DNA of 64,000 nucleotides from Septoria linicola (GCA_024114885.1 CP099427.1:1910001-1974000), one strand, 5' to 3'; positions 47,177 to 58,146 are shown, counted from the first letter of the stretch. Numbers and translations: made by a program. Notes: generated from the sequence alone by a model not told the origin.

Positions 47177-47393
47177 CTCTTGCTCGGTCTATCCAAGAAG
47201 GCAATTAGATGCCTGTCGATGTGCACTGTGACTGCTAATGCTCAGCAACCATGCCCAGCTCATGCTTCGCAGTCTCACGACTATCCAAATCTCTTCCATG
47301 CTTTCGCTTTGTGGTACGGGGTCTGCGATCAGAGTCGTGCCATTTCACTCTCTCCGCTCGAGCCCTCTTCTCGACTCTGATCGCCTGCTTGAC

Positions 47394-49301
47394 CTACCAA
47401 ATGCTCTTGTCCTGACCCTTCACACGCATTTCACTGGCCCACTTGACCACCACCACCTTCATGCTTCTGCACCGATGACTACCTGGCATGCCATCATCCT
47501 TCTTCTTCTCACCACAGCAGCGATAGTACTCCAGCTTGTCAGACTTCCAACGTCTGTCGCTCGGATCCTCAATCTCGGCCAGCAAGTCTGATGGTAAGCA
47601 CTTCTCGCTAGAGTCTTCAATGTACTCCCAGGCATTCTGGAGATCGTGCCACAGCTCCGGCAAACTGGGGTCTTCGGCGAACTTCTCTGCCAGCGAGGGA
47701 GAAGCTTTGCGCAGAGGCGGCGATAGAGAATCGACGCGTGGTGCGCTCTGCGGCACGCTTCCTGTCTTTGCGGTTGCAAGCGGCAATCTTAATGGCGTGG
47801 CGCTCTCGGTGCATTTGGAGATGTCCTCGCAGGTGAAGCTCACAGCGGCGGGATCCAGCTTCATATCGACCTTGCTTTCAGCGCTCGTGACTCTGGTCGA
47901 TGCTCTGGATGGCGCGGTGGAGAACACGGGTAGGGAGGCCGATCGGCCAGCAGAGGAAGAAGTGATGTACGATTCACCAGAAACCTTGCGATCGCTGCCG
48001 GAGCTTTTCGCCATCGTGCTGCTACCCAAGCTTGGGTAGTTCTCCTCTGTCAGCTCTGTCTGTGACATCCTGAAAGCTTTGTTGATTGCTGTGGCGGCTT
48101 CTTGCACGCAAACGTCGAGGTGAAGCTTGATGTCCTTCTCCACGAGTAGCTCGCCACACAGTCCAAGCTCGTCTGCCAATGTTATGTGGATGTTGCTTGA
48201 GGTGGAGAAGACTTGAAATGGCATCGAGGTGGCGGCGTAGCGCTGTAGTCGATGTAGAACCACTTGAAATATCTCGAATTGTGTGCGTGTCTCGTCCTGC
48301 AACATGTCTGAGACCGAATTGGCGCAGTGTTCCAGCTTGTCGGAGAGCCATCCCGCAAAGCATGTTCGAGCGATACACTCACCACAATAAGACTGTTTGA
48401 CAATCGTATTGAGCAAGGGCATGTTCGGAACAGAGAATGCATTTCCGGCGCCTGCTGCCATCATGTGAGTCCTGCAGAGCTGAACATCGAGTAGTGCCTG
48501 CAGAAGCTTCTGCGCTGCTTTCGACCCTTGGCCCAGGAGGAGGGTGAGCTGCAGCTCGAGCATGCCGTGATTGGCGTTGTAGTAGGTCGATGCATCGAAC
48601 CAGTTCTTGGAGAGCTTCCTATCGGCGCAAATGTGTCGTGTAGCCATGAAGAAGAGCTTCTTGCAGTCCACTTTGGAAGCCAGCTTGAGGAACTTGATCG
48701 GCGTTTGAGCGACGCACTGTCCTAGCAGCTCAGACTTGAAGACGAGGTTCAAAAGAGCACAAGCAACTCTCTGTAGGCAACCGAGGGCTTCAGCACGAGC
48801 GCAGGTCTCGATGACCGATGTGGTTGCTGAGTGTAGGCGTGCGAGGGGTGGATCTCGAGAAGGATATGGTTCCAGATCGTCCAGGCTGATGGACTCTTCG
48901 TAGAGGATGTTCAAGATTGTAATGTACTGCCGCTTGGCATACAAGTTTTGATTTCTTGCAGCTTGACCTCGGTGCTCACCATCGTTTCGAGGTGTTGACC
49001 AGCCTGCTGGTGCGAGACTCGAGTCGTGAAATCGATGGCATGCGGCGTCAGTGCTGAGGATGCTGGCAGAAGTGAGTGGCTCGAGGATGCATGTGCCGCT
49101 TCGAAATGCTACTGCGAATACACGAATGCCATTAAGGTTAGGCAATGCGTCAGCTGTGTCCAGTCCTGGGCACTCTGCTGCTAGGAGCCCGCTGTGTATA
49201 TGCGCATGATCAGCGGTGGTCTCGCCAAACTCGATCCGAACGTCGCTGTCGAGATAGTGGAGGCCGCTGAGGAGCGTTTCGATTCTGCTGTATCCAGCCA
49301 T
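47394..49301 (-). CDS. Large hypothetical protein, BTB-like N-terminus
   Basis: Uninterrupted frame of 635 aa from ATG 49301. The start (MAGYSRIETLLSGLHYLDSD, then VRIEFGETTADHAHIHSGLL) and the block ITILNILYEESISL resemble the BTB/POZ-like proteins common in ascomycetes, where the C-terminal half of the fold ends in a YLYxxx-type strand. The middle is helical with cysteine-bearing segments (YCGECIARTC). Residues about 420-550 are Ser/Thr-rich and probably disordered. The C-terminus is Lys/Arg-rich. Likely a cytoplasmic or nuclear adaptor if BTB is right; that assignment is tentative. Confidence 0.7.
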   Translation of the reverse strand: MAGYSRIETLLSGLHYLDSDVRIEFGETTADHAHIHSGLLAAECPGLDTADALPNLNGIRVFAVAFRSGTCILEPLTSASILSTDAACHRFHDSSLAPAGWSTPRNDGEHRGQAARNQNLYAKRQYITILNILYEESISLDDLEPYPSRDPPLARLHSATTSVIETCARAEALGCLQRVACALLNLVFKSELLGQCVAQTPIKFLKLASKVDCKKLFFMATRHICADRKLSKNWFDASTYYNANHGMLELQLTLLLGQGSKAAQKLLQALLDVQLCRTHMMAAGAGNAFSVPNMPLLNTIVKQSYCGECIARTCFAGWLSDKLEHCANSVSDMLQDETRTQFEIFQVVLHRLQRYAATSMPFQVFSTSSNIHITLADELGLCGELLVEKDIKLHLDVCVQEAATAINKAFRMSQTELTEENYPSLGSSTMAKSSGSDRKVSGESYITSSSAGRSASLPVFSTAPSRASTRVTSAESKVDMKLDPAAVSFTCEDISKCTESATPLRLPLATAKTGSVPQSAPRVDSLSPPLRKASPSLAEKFAEDPSLPELWHDLQNAWEYIEDSSEKCLPSDLLAEIEDPSDRRWKSDKLEYYRCCGEKKKDDGMPGSHRCRSMKVVVVKWASEMRVKGQDKSIW

Positions 49302-50040
49302 GTTGACAATCGAGAGGATATCGAGGGTGTTTAGCAGTTGCTCGAGTCAAGAATGGTAAGGAAATACTCAAACTATACCGGCAAGCTCTGAGTGAAGTGT
49401 CGAAGACCGTCGCTCTCATTCACTCGCCACAATGCATTTACGTCACAAACAGCACAATAGACTTACAACATATCGGATTGAGAGCATTCACTGGCTACGA
49501 GTGAGGTACAGCTCGCACGGCCGGGAAACTGGTCACGATAGACTTGTCAAGCTCAGGGTACACTTTGTGTGAATGCAGTTATCTTGAACCACTGTTCCGA
49601 CCCGGTAAATTTGTGGTAGCAGAGATGCACAGTTGCTCGTGTGACGACCAGTCAGATGTCGCGCTCCGGTCTGGGAGAATCTCGCCCGGTATATCCAGTG
49701 CTCGCGAGGCCGTTCGTCCGATACTTATCACCAGTCAGACCCAATATGCTTCGCGCTGACGGTGCTCGACCTCCTCCGGCTTCCTTATCATGTTTGTGCT
49801 CGGACCATGTCAGCATCCGCCCCAAAGCAGCAACAACGAGCCTCAGCTACGGCGCTCTCGCCACTCGCGAGCTGCCCAGGCATTGAATGCATATCAGGAT
49901 TGCGTGACAACAAGTCTCCTGTCATCTTGTGCCGCATGGAGTGGTCCAGTGCTGATATTGCTCCGTTTCGAGATTGGGGCTTCACGAAGGCATCAGACAG
50001 GCTCGATCAATCGCAGGTCCCAGACTGGATGTCGCCCTCA
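49302..50040. other. Intergenic, promoter of the BTB-like gene
   Basis: Only short overlapping frames; no gene supported. Confidence 0.45.
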
Positions 50041-51133
50041 CTACAGTGCAGCCCTAATAGTCTCCTCTTCTTCGCCTACATGCTTTCCTCCTTTGCTTTC
50101 TTGATCACATCTTCGGACAACGAAGGAGTGAGAAGTCACTCCGGTCACCACCCCCATCGTATTGCGTATTGATGGGGTCTGCCAGGTATGTAGCTTGTTT
50201 CGCACTTCCCCTGTCCCGACCCCTAGTTGCACGAGTATCTCCATGACTGCTGCGTATAAGATATTGATGTTCCCATCCTCAACCTTCACAGCAATGCCGA
50301 CTCCGTCCTTTAGCACACCCAGTCGTCTGGTATCCTCTGACTCTCGAATGCCTATCCCGTAGCACCCATCAGCGCCCAGCTTCCCGATCAACAGGTTTCC
50401 GAATACCCTCATCAATGGTGCAAAATCTCCCCTCGCCAGCCACCATGTCCGGGTGTGTTTGCATGGCCTCGAAGACACGCTTTATGTTCGTTTGTGCGTT
50501 GCTGGCAGCAGCAGCTTCGGCGAAACGAGCGTACAGGCTCGCCATCGCCGTCAGTGGCATCGCGGGCGCGGGCAGATTGCAGCCGTCGATAGGCCACTCG
50601 ATATCATTGGGACCCAACCCTGAGATATCTTCGACTACTTCCTTTACTGCCTGTTGCATCAGATGTCCTGGGAGATGGTAGTCGGCCAATCCTGCGCCGA
50701 GTGCTCTCGCACCACCAAGCATTCCTGCGTGTTTACCAGAACAATTATTGCATAGTGCTCCCGGCGCGAAGTCCCCCTTTAACCACATCTGGTTCACGGC
50801 TTCGCTGAGCGCTGGATGCCCTCCACAGCGCATGTCTGCTTCGCTTGCACCTACGGCGGACAAAATGTCCGAAGCTCGGGATATATGTCTCGCCTGAGAG
50901 CTGTGGGATGCACTCATGAGGGCAATGTCAGCAGCAGAGAAATCGAACATGGTGCCGCAGGGTTCGAGCACGGCGACTGTCTGCGCGAGCTTGCATGTTG
51001 AGCGCAGTAAGGTTGATCGATGGGGATTCCCGACCGAGTAGAGCAGGGCACCGGAGATGTCTACGATCGCTGCGTGCACGAGGTGCGTGGACTCGATAAC
51101 GTTGCCACGCATGGTGCGGACATGGTCATGCAT
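50041..51133 (-). CDS. L-asparaginase II family protein, frameshifted
   Basis: From ATG 51133: VIESTHLVHAAIVDISGALL, RSTCKLAQTVAVLE, ALMSASHSSQARHI, MRCGGHPALSEAVNQ, CNNCSGKHAGMLGGA, WPIDGCNLPAPAMPL. All are family blocks of the L-asparaginase II type (asparagine to aspartate plus ammonia). At 50422-50425 a four-base T run (minus strand) shifts the frame. The upstream frame goes on to a stop at 50369. The downstream frame carries the rest of the family (LMRVFGNLLIGKLGADGCYG, then YAAVMEILVQLG) to the TAG at 50041. One surplus T fully explains the break. It is either a recent inactivating change or a homopolymer error. No intron with GT/AG ends fits. Confidence 0.85.
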
Positions 51134-53290
51134 GCTGGAATGAGGAGGATCTGGAAGTGCTTCGTATGGTGTGGGGAGGATGGGACAGTGTGTAAGGGAA
51201 CCATCGTCACGACCAGCAATGACTTCTTGCAGAATCTGATGTCAAGCAGAGGGCGCGAAAAATTTGTGTGCCCAGGAGGGCGGACGATGATCTGAGGCTC
51301 ATCGTTCAACCAAAGTATTGGTTATCGTATCGTCGCGTCACCATCACCTCCGTGGACTGGCTGATGGGCAGGAGAATGGTGTGGTGAAAGGCACGATGGA
51401 GAAGTGCGCAGTGAGGGGAGTTCACAGCAAGGTCGATCGCCAGCCAAGACCCTTGCCTGATCAACGTCCACCAACACTCGCACCTCCTTTGTTTACATAC
51501 ATGTACGCATGATCCGTTGGACGAATCGCAGCACTCCTAGCGAAATGCTTGCATGAGAGAGACCAAAGCAGCATCGAAGGCTTTGACCGCATGTCTGCGG
51601 CGACCATGCAACACACTCCTCCAACGAACGCTCCGGAAAAGGTCAATTGCCTCGTCGTCTGCAGGTCCAAACTTCTCACGATGCCGTGAGAGGATTGAAG
51701 CTGGCCTGTGGATCATTCTGCAGGATCCAGTAACGCAATAAGCATGATCTCTGTGCTATGCCGGAGAGACAGACGCACAAGCCGGCGTTGAGTGCCCTGC
51801 CAAGTTGATGTGATAAGTTGATTGTTATTATGAAGAAGTAACTAGCTACGGAAACCTCGAGTTGCGAATGCGTGTCGACATTCTTGGCACGCTAAAGTGC
51901 CTGAGGCATCCATACTGATCAAGTTGCCACACTACAGCTCGGACGGAGAACAGCGTACATGCAGAGCAACGAAGATACAGTCGGAAACTACCCGCACCTG
52001 AACTATGGGTGCCCAAGCACTATTGAGCTTGAGGTGTCGCAAAGCAGAGAAAGGGAAGAGGCCATTGGCATAAGGACGAAGCTGCGGCAATACTAAGCGA
52101 ATTGGCACAAGAGCTTGCGAGTCTAGTCATATCCATTCTGGTATTCGTGTCCTCGACTACGCAGGTGGGCCCAACGCACAATTTCGGATCCTGTTAGGGC
52201 ATACTTCCACCAAAAGGCGATCAAGAGAAGCAAACTCGCTGCTATCAAACATCTCGCAATTCAGAATGTCTCTGAAGCTCTCCTGGAAGCGACTTTCGAT
52301 CACCAGGCATACGACATCCAATAGTATGGATCGTTGTCGGTCTGGACGCGGTGGGAGTTCGAAACTCCAGACCCGGAACTACTTATGACTCTGAAATGGT
52401 CTGAAAGTAAAGACAAAGAGGCACTGACAACAACGCTCTTCGGAGAGCTTAAGCATGAGCTGGCGACGAATTGGAGCGTCGTGGAGTGGAGTTAACACCC
52501 TTCTCAACCTGAAACCCTAAGACTGCTCAGCAAAGCTCAGAACGCAATGATCGTTCAATCAACAATTGGAAGGCTCCTACAGCTGCACACGCCGAGTTGC
52601 AACCTGTTGGAGAGCCACCCTTGCTGGCCTTCTCAGGACTGCAACGATTGCCGCGCCATTACCTTTCAGAGTGAGTGCGCAAGAGGCTGTGAGTTTGACG
52701 GAACACTGCATTTTGTCCCGAACGAAGGGCCTACTCGTATGGCTAGCCCGCGACCGATTGCGTGCCACTTCGCGTCTCCTCCCCGAATCAAGATGCGTTA
52801 GCGTGATCGCTCAGCATCCAAAGACGATTGCTATGAGAATGCACTCCACGCTATCTCTACGCTCATGACTACGCCCGCATACGCTCGACTAGCTTTCGCT
52901 CTCTTGAAGCCTCCACTACTCAACGAGTCCTCTCTTGAACGATCCAAGCGACAATTCGATACGATGAATGGACATCAAGGCCGCCTTAGTGCGCATACTA
53001 CGTCGCCAGCTTAGTGCGGCTCACACGGAACACGCATACTACGGAGTTTGTTGAATAGTTTGTGGAGTTCGGAATGGTCATGGGATTGATACTGGCCTAT
53101 AGCATAAGTGCTAAACTAGGCAAAGAGGAGAGAGGCCACTGGCATAGTCGTCCATCGTCAGGCTGGCAATAGTGTTCGCCTTGGCGTCAAGCTATGCAAA
53201 GAGGAGAGAGGCCATTGTTGGCATACGTACCCGCCTTGGCGTAGCTTCCGAAGTTGCTAGCTTCATTTCAGCACCCAGCACAGGAACCGC
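51134..53290. other. Long intergenic region
   Basis: No gene supported in over 2 kb. It contains the short repeat described separately and is the upstream region of the asparaginase gene on its left and of the Zn2Cys6 gene on its right. Confidence 0.5.
52039..53228 (+). repeat. Short direct repeat, three copies
   Basis: GCAAAGAGGAGAGAGGCCA followed by YTG and GGCATA occurs at 53120-53152 and 53196-53228, 76 bp apart. A more diverged copy lies at 52039-52073. The two close copies sit 60-170 bp upstream of the Zn2Cys6 gene and could be regulatory. Confidence 0.5.
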
Positions 53291-55131
53291 ATGGAGTCAA
53301 CCAACAACATGTCCAATCCTGATCAACGAAGGTCGCACATAGGAGAGACCTCACGTGGGCTGACGACTTACAAGCGAAGAAAAACAACAAATGCCTGTCA
53401 AGTATGCAGGGCGAGACGGACGAAGTGTGACGATGAGCGTCCTTGCGCCTTCTGCCGAAAGACTGGCGCGACGTGTGTCTCATCGCCCATCGAATCGGGA
53501 CACTTAGATCATGCCACGATGCGCATACTAGAGAGAATGGACGACTTGGAGACCCAAATTGCGGGAATGCTTTCTGGCGTCAATGGCATACGAGACGCCC
53601 AAGTGAGCTCCGCTTCCTCACTTGGCTTACCAGCGCAATCGAATGTTGCACCTGGTCCCCATACAATCCCTCCCGACTATTTGTTTCCCCAGAATCTCGA
53701 GAGCGTGCTGCAGTGGAATGTGCTGAGTGGATGTCATGGCTCCGAATTTATCAAGCCGAACCTGAACATTGTGACTCCTTCGGAGAGGCTCTCGGTGGTT
53801 ACACTGCTAGACGAAGACCTCGAGCACTCAGGCTGCAGCACCCTCTTAGACGCTTTCTTCGCGCATGTGCATCCGAAGAACCCGATCCTGGACGAGCAAA
53901 GCATCCGCGGTCATTTGAAGACGACTTGCCTTCATGGCTTCGGGTGGGATGTCAATTCTGGGTTCCTGTTGTTGCTTTTGGCGCTGGGAGCCACTGCTAC
54001 GTCGCTTGTGGCAGCTCAGAATTCCGCGGAACCGGATGTTGGCAGAGCACAGGCGCTGTATACGCTTGCTCAGAAGCGATTTGGAACAATTACAAGCTCT
54101 GCTTATGTAGAACAGGCTAAGTGCACGTTCTACTCTGGTGTATTGTTGATGTCCATGCTGCAACCATTCGAGGCATGGCGCATGTTTCTCCAGGCGTTGG
54201 CCGCATGTCAGGGTTTCAGGCTGTTGTCCACTTCAAGATCGGAGCCATCCCTCGCACGCGATCAAAGCGAAGAAAGTCTATACTGGTCGTGCTGGAAATC
54301 CGAACGCGAGGTACGAAGCGAGCTAGGCCTGCCCGATTTCAGCACAGCGACACTTGGTCATCCACAGCTGTACCCGGATCTGCCATATGGCTACGAGGGT
54401 GATCACCTCAGAGCGTGGTATTTCTATCTGGCCAAGATATCCCTGTGGCGGCTGGAAACTAGCGCGAAACAGACCTCATCGATCTCTCTCGTAATGGTGA
54501 TGTCGACTCGAACAGGTTGCTCAACGTTGTTCAACAATTGGAAGATCCTCTCGAGCGCTGGCAGTCTTCGCTGCCGCCGCTCATCAGCATCAATGCAGCT
54601 GAAGAGCCATCAGACGATATTCTACGCTTCGTCCTTCGAGGCCGTCTGACTTACAACAAAGAGCTGCTCACTTGGGCTTTCCTACATACTGCACTGCAAA
54701 CGAGCACAGACTTACCAGCTGTCTCGCTTGAGTTCGTGTCCAAAGGACTCACTGTACACTACGACCGCTTAGTGACAAATCAGCCAGGATTTGAACATCG
54801 CCATCATGGTACGTGGCTGATGATGAGGGAGTGCTTGTATCCTGCTTGCAGCAGCATTGACTCCTCGGCTAGCACATCTGTTGCCACATGGCTGGGAGTC
54901 CATGGTATGGACTACTATCGATATGCTGAAGTTCTGGAATGTCCGATCAGGCGGGTCGGACAACTTCGCTCACTTCTTAGATCTGGACATGGACGGGATT
55001 TCGGCGCGCTGAGGCTTAACGCACTTATTGAGAATTTGTTGCAATACGCTACGAGCAGGATTACCTTCGTTGCGGGCGGAGCTCTGTTCATGCCGCTTGC
55101 GCGCCAGTTTCATTCTTCTGCAAGCGACTGA
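53291..55131 (+). CDS. Zn2Cys6 transcription factor, frameshifted
   Basis: ATG at 53291. The DNA-binding cluster at residues about 36-62 has all six cysteines (CQVCRARRTKC, then CAFCRKTGATC) preceded by KRRKTT. A short coiled coil follows (ILERMDDLETQIAGML), then the regulatory middle region (LLDAFFAHVHPKNPILDE, FEAWRMFLQALAACQG, EESLYWSCWKSEREVRSELG). Around 54455-54470 the reading frame changes: sequence up to SLWRLETS is in one frame, and DLIDLSRNGDVDSNRLLNVV onward to the stop at 55131 is in another, directly after an in-frame TAG. One missing base would restore it; no intron fits. Regulators of this type control local metabolism genes; the target is unknown. Confidence 0.85.
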
Positions 55132-56071
55132 CACCGATGAGAAGCGATGATTGGCACAAGTGACGGCAGGTGGTTCACGACGGCTGATAGCTAAGCATAA
55201 CCTGCTAAAAATGCTGGAATGCAAGGAGTCTAAATCGCCGTGGAAAGATGACAGCTCTAGGTCGACACTCTTGCCTGGCCGTATCCAGCCAGCACTTGTC
55301 CACCGAAGCAGAGGCCTCTACAAGCACGGAGATTCAATCCAATGATGGCTCTGCGAACCTACTTGGCAACTCACCATACATCACCTGGACGTCGAATCCG
55401 AACAAGAGCGACGGCTCCGGCTTGCTGCTTGCTAGTGGCAGTCCACTAGAGGAGGGGTTTGTGGAAAGTGAAAGCGCAATCCAGAAGGATGGCGTATGAT
55501 TAACATCAAGCAGTGGTGTGCTGATCCTAGGAGGACGATGATTGTGTCAGTCAAGGAACCAAGCCGCTGCCAGTTGGAAATGGCGATAACTTTGGCCCGA
55601 AGGATAACAATGGTATTGCTTGCGCTGTCGTGCCAACCCCGGCGATCCGAAGTGCAGTCTTCACGACAGAGCTGAAAGGCGTGGCTCGCACCAGGTAGCC
55701 AGAGAGGCGGCAGGCCAAATTGGTCGTGGGGAGTGATTCTGGACGTTGCACATTGGGTGCAGTCATTATGGCCGCTCCTGAGTCTTATACACTGCGAGTG
55801 ATAAGCTTCATTTGAAGTCTTGGAGGCACCCAGCGCTATTGACGTCGCCATTAGTCGCAAGCTGATGAACAGCAAGATGTCAAAGAGAACGTCATTGAAT
55901 TTGAATTATTGCCGCTCGAGATCGTGAAGGTGTTGTTCTGTTGAAGGACGGTCTACAAAACGCAGCGTTGTGACCCCAAGATTCTATATGAACCAGCAAG
56001 CTCACTCGACTCCACACTTCGACACTTCCCTGCAACCTTCAGTTGATTTATCACCACTCAGTTAACCCAGC
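55132..56071. other. Intergenic, no supported gene
   Basis: Several mid-sized frames on both strands (55248-55499 plus; 55432-55875 minus) without motifs. Confidence 0.4.
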
Positions 56072-56986
56072 ATGCCGTTCCCGCTTCATTGGGAAGAGGA
56101 CTGTGAGGACCGTGCGAACTGTCCATACCACAGACCACAACTGAGTCCCGAAGAGAACAAGAAAGATTATGCAGAAAAACTGGCCAGGGGTGAGATCCAC
56201 TTCCCAGGCTTCAATGATAGCCGACCATTTGACGTGGATCCTATGCCTGGAATGCGTCGTCGTTACAACCAGAGACGAGCTCAAGCTCTGTATGGAGGCG
56301 GTCCATGGGGTATGGGCATGAATGGCATGCGAAACATGTACGGTATGGGAGGAAATCCGGTTCAGAACATGTTCGGCATGGGCGGCAACATGGGCGGATA
56401 TGGAAATCAGCAGTACGCCAACCCTCAGCAGTACGGTATTCCTCAGTATGGGTACCCTCAGTTATATGGCTATTCCCAGCAGAACAATCCTCAGCATTTT
56501 TGGAATCCTCAACACAACTATGCCATCCCTTACGCCCAGGGGTTTGGCATAAGCAGCACTGGTTATGGTGAGCCGCAGTACTACAGCTATGCATATGCCT
56601 GGCCACCCATCGGCGGGTACACCTTTTGGCGTGGAGATAAAGATCCAGATGACAAGTCCGATGATTCGCCAAAAGCTATTACCCTGTCTACAGACTCTTC
56701 TGCTGAGCAGTGTAGCAAGGCTTCCGCTCCAGATGAACCTCACTCGAGGAAGCCGAACACATCAACAGGTCGAAATGATAAGCCGATTGGCCGCAGTGAA
56801 CATGCTCCCACTCAAGTAAAGGCAGCAGCATCCAAGGATCGCCGGCGGACTTCGCAGTCAAATGAGCAGAAGAACGTTCTGAAGGCTGGCAAAAAGGTTG
56901 CGAGTAAGACTGGTGGCCAGCCTGGGTCTAAGCTATCTTCTCTCGGGACGAGAAACGAGACTGTTGCCAACAAGGAGAAGTTTTAG
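56072..56986 (+). CDS. Prion-like low-complexity protein (304 aa)
   Basis: Single exon from ATG 56072. Residues 1-70 are charged with two short Cys/His pairs (EEDCEDRANCPYHRP). Residues about 71-175 are rich in Gly, Met, Asn, Gln, Tyr and Pro, with GMG and NPQ/YGYPQ periods, typical of prion-like or phase-separating domains. Residues about 180-304 are Ser/Lys/Arg-rich and disordered. No signal peptide or membrane helix. No specific family; RNA-binding or condensate proteins often carry such domains, but no RRM is present. Confidence 0.65.
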   Translation: MPFPLHWEEDCEDRANCPYHRPQLSPEENKKDYAEKLARGEIHFPGFNDSRPFDVDPMPGMRRRYNQRRAQALYGGGPWGMGMNGMRNMYGMGGNPVQNMFGMGGNMGGYGNQQYANPQQYGIPQYGYPQLYGYSQQNNPQHFWNPQHNYAIPYAQGFGISSTGYGEPQYYSYAYAWPPIGGYTFWRGDKDPDDKSDDSPKAITLSTDSSAEQCSKASAPDEPHSRKPNTSTGRNDKPIGRSEHAPTQVKAAASKDRRRTSQSNEQKNVLKAGKKVASKTGGQPGSKLSSLGTRNETVANKEKF

Positions 56987-57229
56987 AGCGGATGGAGTGC
57001 GTGACACTTCAGAAACATGCGACTGTTGATCTCTGCGTCGATGGAGAGCACTTCCATTTCGCTTCTCTGTCTTGATCGAAGTTTTAAGGCGGCGTCATGA
57101 TGGACATTTTCGAGCTGATGGCTTACAGCCCGTAGCATGTGTCGTAGCGCAGCATGGTGAGCTATCTTAAGCCGTTCTGAAGCTGATCGGACATCACATC
57201 ACATGACACTTTTCCTTGCCGGGGTAGCT

Positions 57230-57279
57230 GTAAGTCAAAGCGACACAACAGTCGAGCTTCAGTTCCTGACAAGTCGCAG
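57230..57279 (+). other. Spliceosomal-type intron 1 in tRNA-Lys (50 nt)
   Basis: Starts GTAAGTCAAA, has TTCCTGACAAG as branch site, ends GCAG. It lies between tRNA positions 12 and 13, inside the 5' strand of the D stem. Confidence 0.8.
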
Positions 57280-57335
57280 CAATCGGTAGAGCGTGTGGCT
57301 CTTAAGCGACAACGTTGCTCATAGACACCTCAAGG

Positions 57336-57386
57336 GTAAGCAGCGTTGAGTCCAACGACTTTGATCGATCGCTAACAGTCCTCCAG
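57336..57386 (+). other. Spliceosomal-type intron 2 in tRNA-Lys (51 nt)
   Basis: Starts GTAAGCAGCG, has TCGCTAACAG as branch site, ends TCCAG. It lies in the variable loop; joining gives AGGTC before the T stem. Confidence 0.8.
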
Positions 57387-57402
57387 TCGTGGGTTCGAGC
57401 CC

Positions 57403-57454
57403 GTGAGTAGATTTCAATGACTCCTTTCGAGGTGCAACATCTGACTTGTATCAG
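57403..57454 (+). other. Spliceosomal-type intron 3 in tRNA-Lys (52 nt)
   Basis: Starts GTGAGTAGAT, has ATCTGACTTG as branch site, ends ATCAG. It lies in the 3' strand of the T stem, just after the B box. Confidence 0.8.
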
Positions 57455-57465
57455 CACCTTCGGCT

Positions 57466-57961
57466 ATTCCTATCAAAGTCTTTGGATTCAACTTTTTACT
57501 CAACGACAGTGGCATGCTCAACGGGGACGATAGTGCTGGGCATGATGGCGTCCATAGATCTGCAATCTTTTTGCTTTCTTGCAAGACTTGAGCAAAACTA
57601 CTCGCTATGCCTGGGCTAGCATCAAGGTGCCGTCAAGACACGAACGGCGCTAGCAAGTTTTTGGCAGAATTTGTAGACGCTAGCAGGGAGTCTTGCGTTG
57701 ACTTGGCATTGCTTTTTGTGATTCAATGCAGCCTTCAAGAAAGAGCACAACGCTACAGTGTGAGCCCCTTGGATCTTTGCATGGTCGGACAAAGCTGTAG
57801 AACTGAAGGGTTCTTCTCATTTGCTAGGAATGTAGGATCAAACATGGCAGCTTGAGAGATCGCGAGTTGCCTACAGTAGTGCCGAGATCGTGCCTGTGCC
57901 TGTCGATAATGGTAAGCAATCATATACAACCACATTGTGGCATTTTTCCATCGACAGCACA
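57466..57961. other. Spacer between tRNA-Lys and tRNA-Glu
   Basis: Contains the tRNA-Lys T5 terminator and an imperfect inverted repeat (TGTCGATAATGG near 57901 against CCATCGACA near 57948). No gene supported; a small frame at 57607-57855 lacks motifs. Confidence 0.4.
57493..57497 (+). terminator. Pol III T5 terminator of tRNA-Lys
   Basis: TTTTT 28 bp after the end of the tRNA, the first run of four or more T since the gene began. Confidence 0.6.
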
Positions 57962-57970
57962 TCCGAATTG

Positions 57971-58022
57971 GTGAGTACAACAGTAACTGCCTCTTCGAAA
58001 ACAGCTTCTGACGCCTCAAAAG
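57971..58022 (+). other. Spliceosomal-type intron 1 in tRNA-Glu (52 nt)
   Basis: Starts GTGAGTACAA, has CTTCTGACGC as branch site, ends AAAAG. It lies between tRNA positions 9 and 10, just after the acceptor stem. Confidence 0.8.
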
Positions 58023-58093
58023 GTCTAGTGGCTAGGATTTCCCGCTCTCAGTATCGTTCTCTTGAAGATCAATATGAAGTGCCGGGGAGGCCG

Positions 58094-58146
58094 GTAAGCA
58101 TAGCAACCTCAAACAACCATATGAACTTCGACTAACATCTTTATAG
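58094..58146 (+). other. Spliceosomal-type intron 2 in tRNA-Glu (53 nt)
   Basis: Starts GTAAGCATAG, has TTCGACTAACATC as branch site, ends TATAG. It lies inside the 5' strand of the T stem, two bases in. Confidence 0.8.

Larger units (their letters stand above)
57218..57465 (+). tRNA. tRNA-Lys(CTT) split by three spliceosomal-type introns and one tRNA intron
   Basis: Exons: 57218-57229, 57280-57304, 57327-57335, 57387-57402 and 57455-57465. Anticodon CTT is 57301-57303. Removing the inserts at 57230-57279, 57336-57386 and 57403-57454 (each GT...AG with CTGAC, CTAAC and CTGAC) and the 22-nt insert after position 37 (57305-57326) gives exactly 73 nt. The acceptor stem GCCGGGG/CTTCGGC pairs 7 of 7 (two G-U). 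D stem GCTC/GAGC is created only by joining exons 1 and 2, and T stem GTGGG/CCCAC only by joining exons 3 and 4. The anticodon stem TGTGG/CCTCA has one mismatch. The B box GGTTCGAGCCC is whole; the A box is cut by intron 1. There is no run of four T inside, and TTTTT follows at 57493. Confidence 0.85.
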
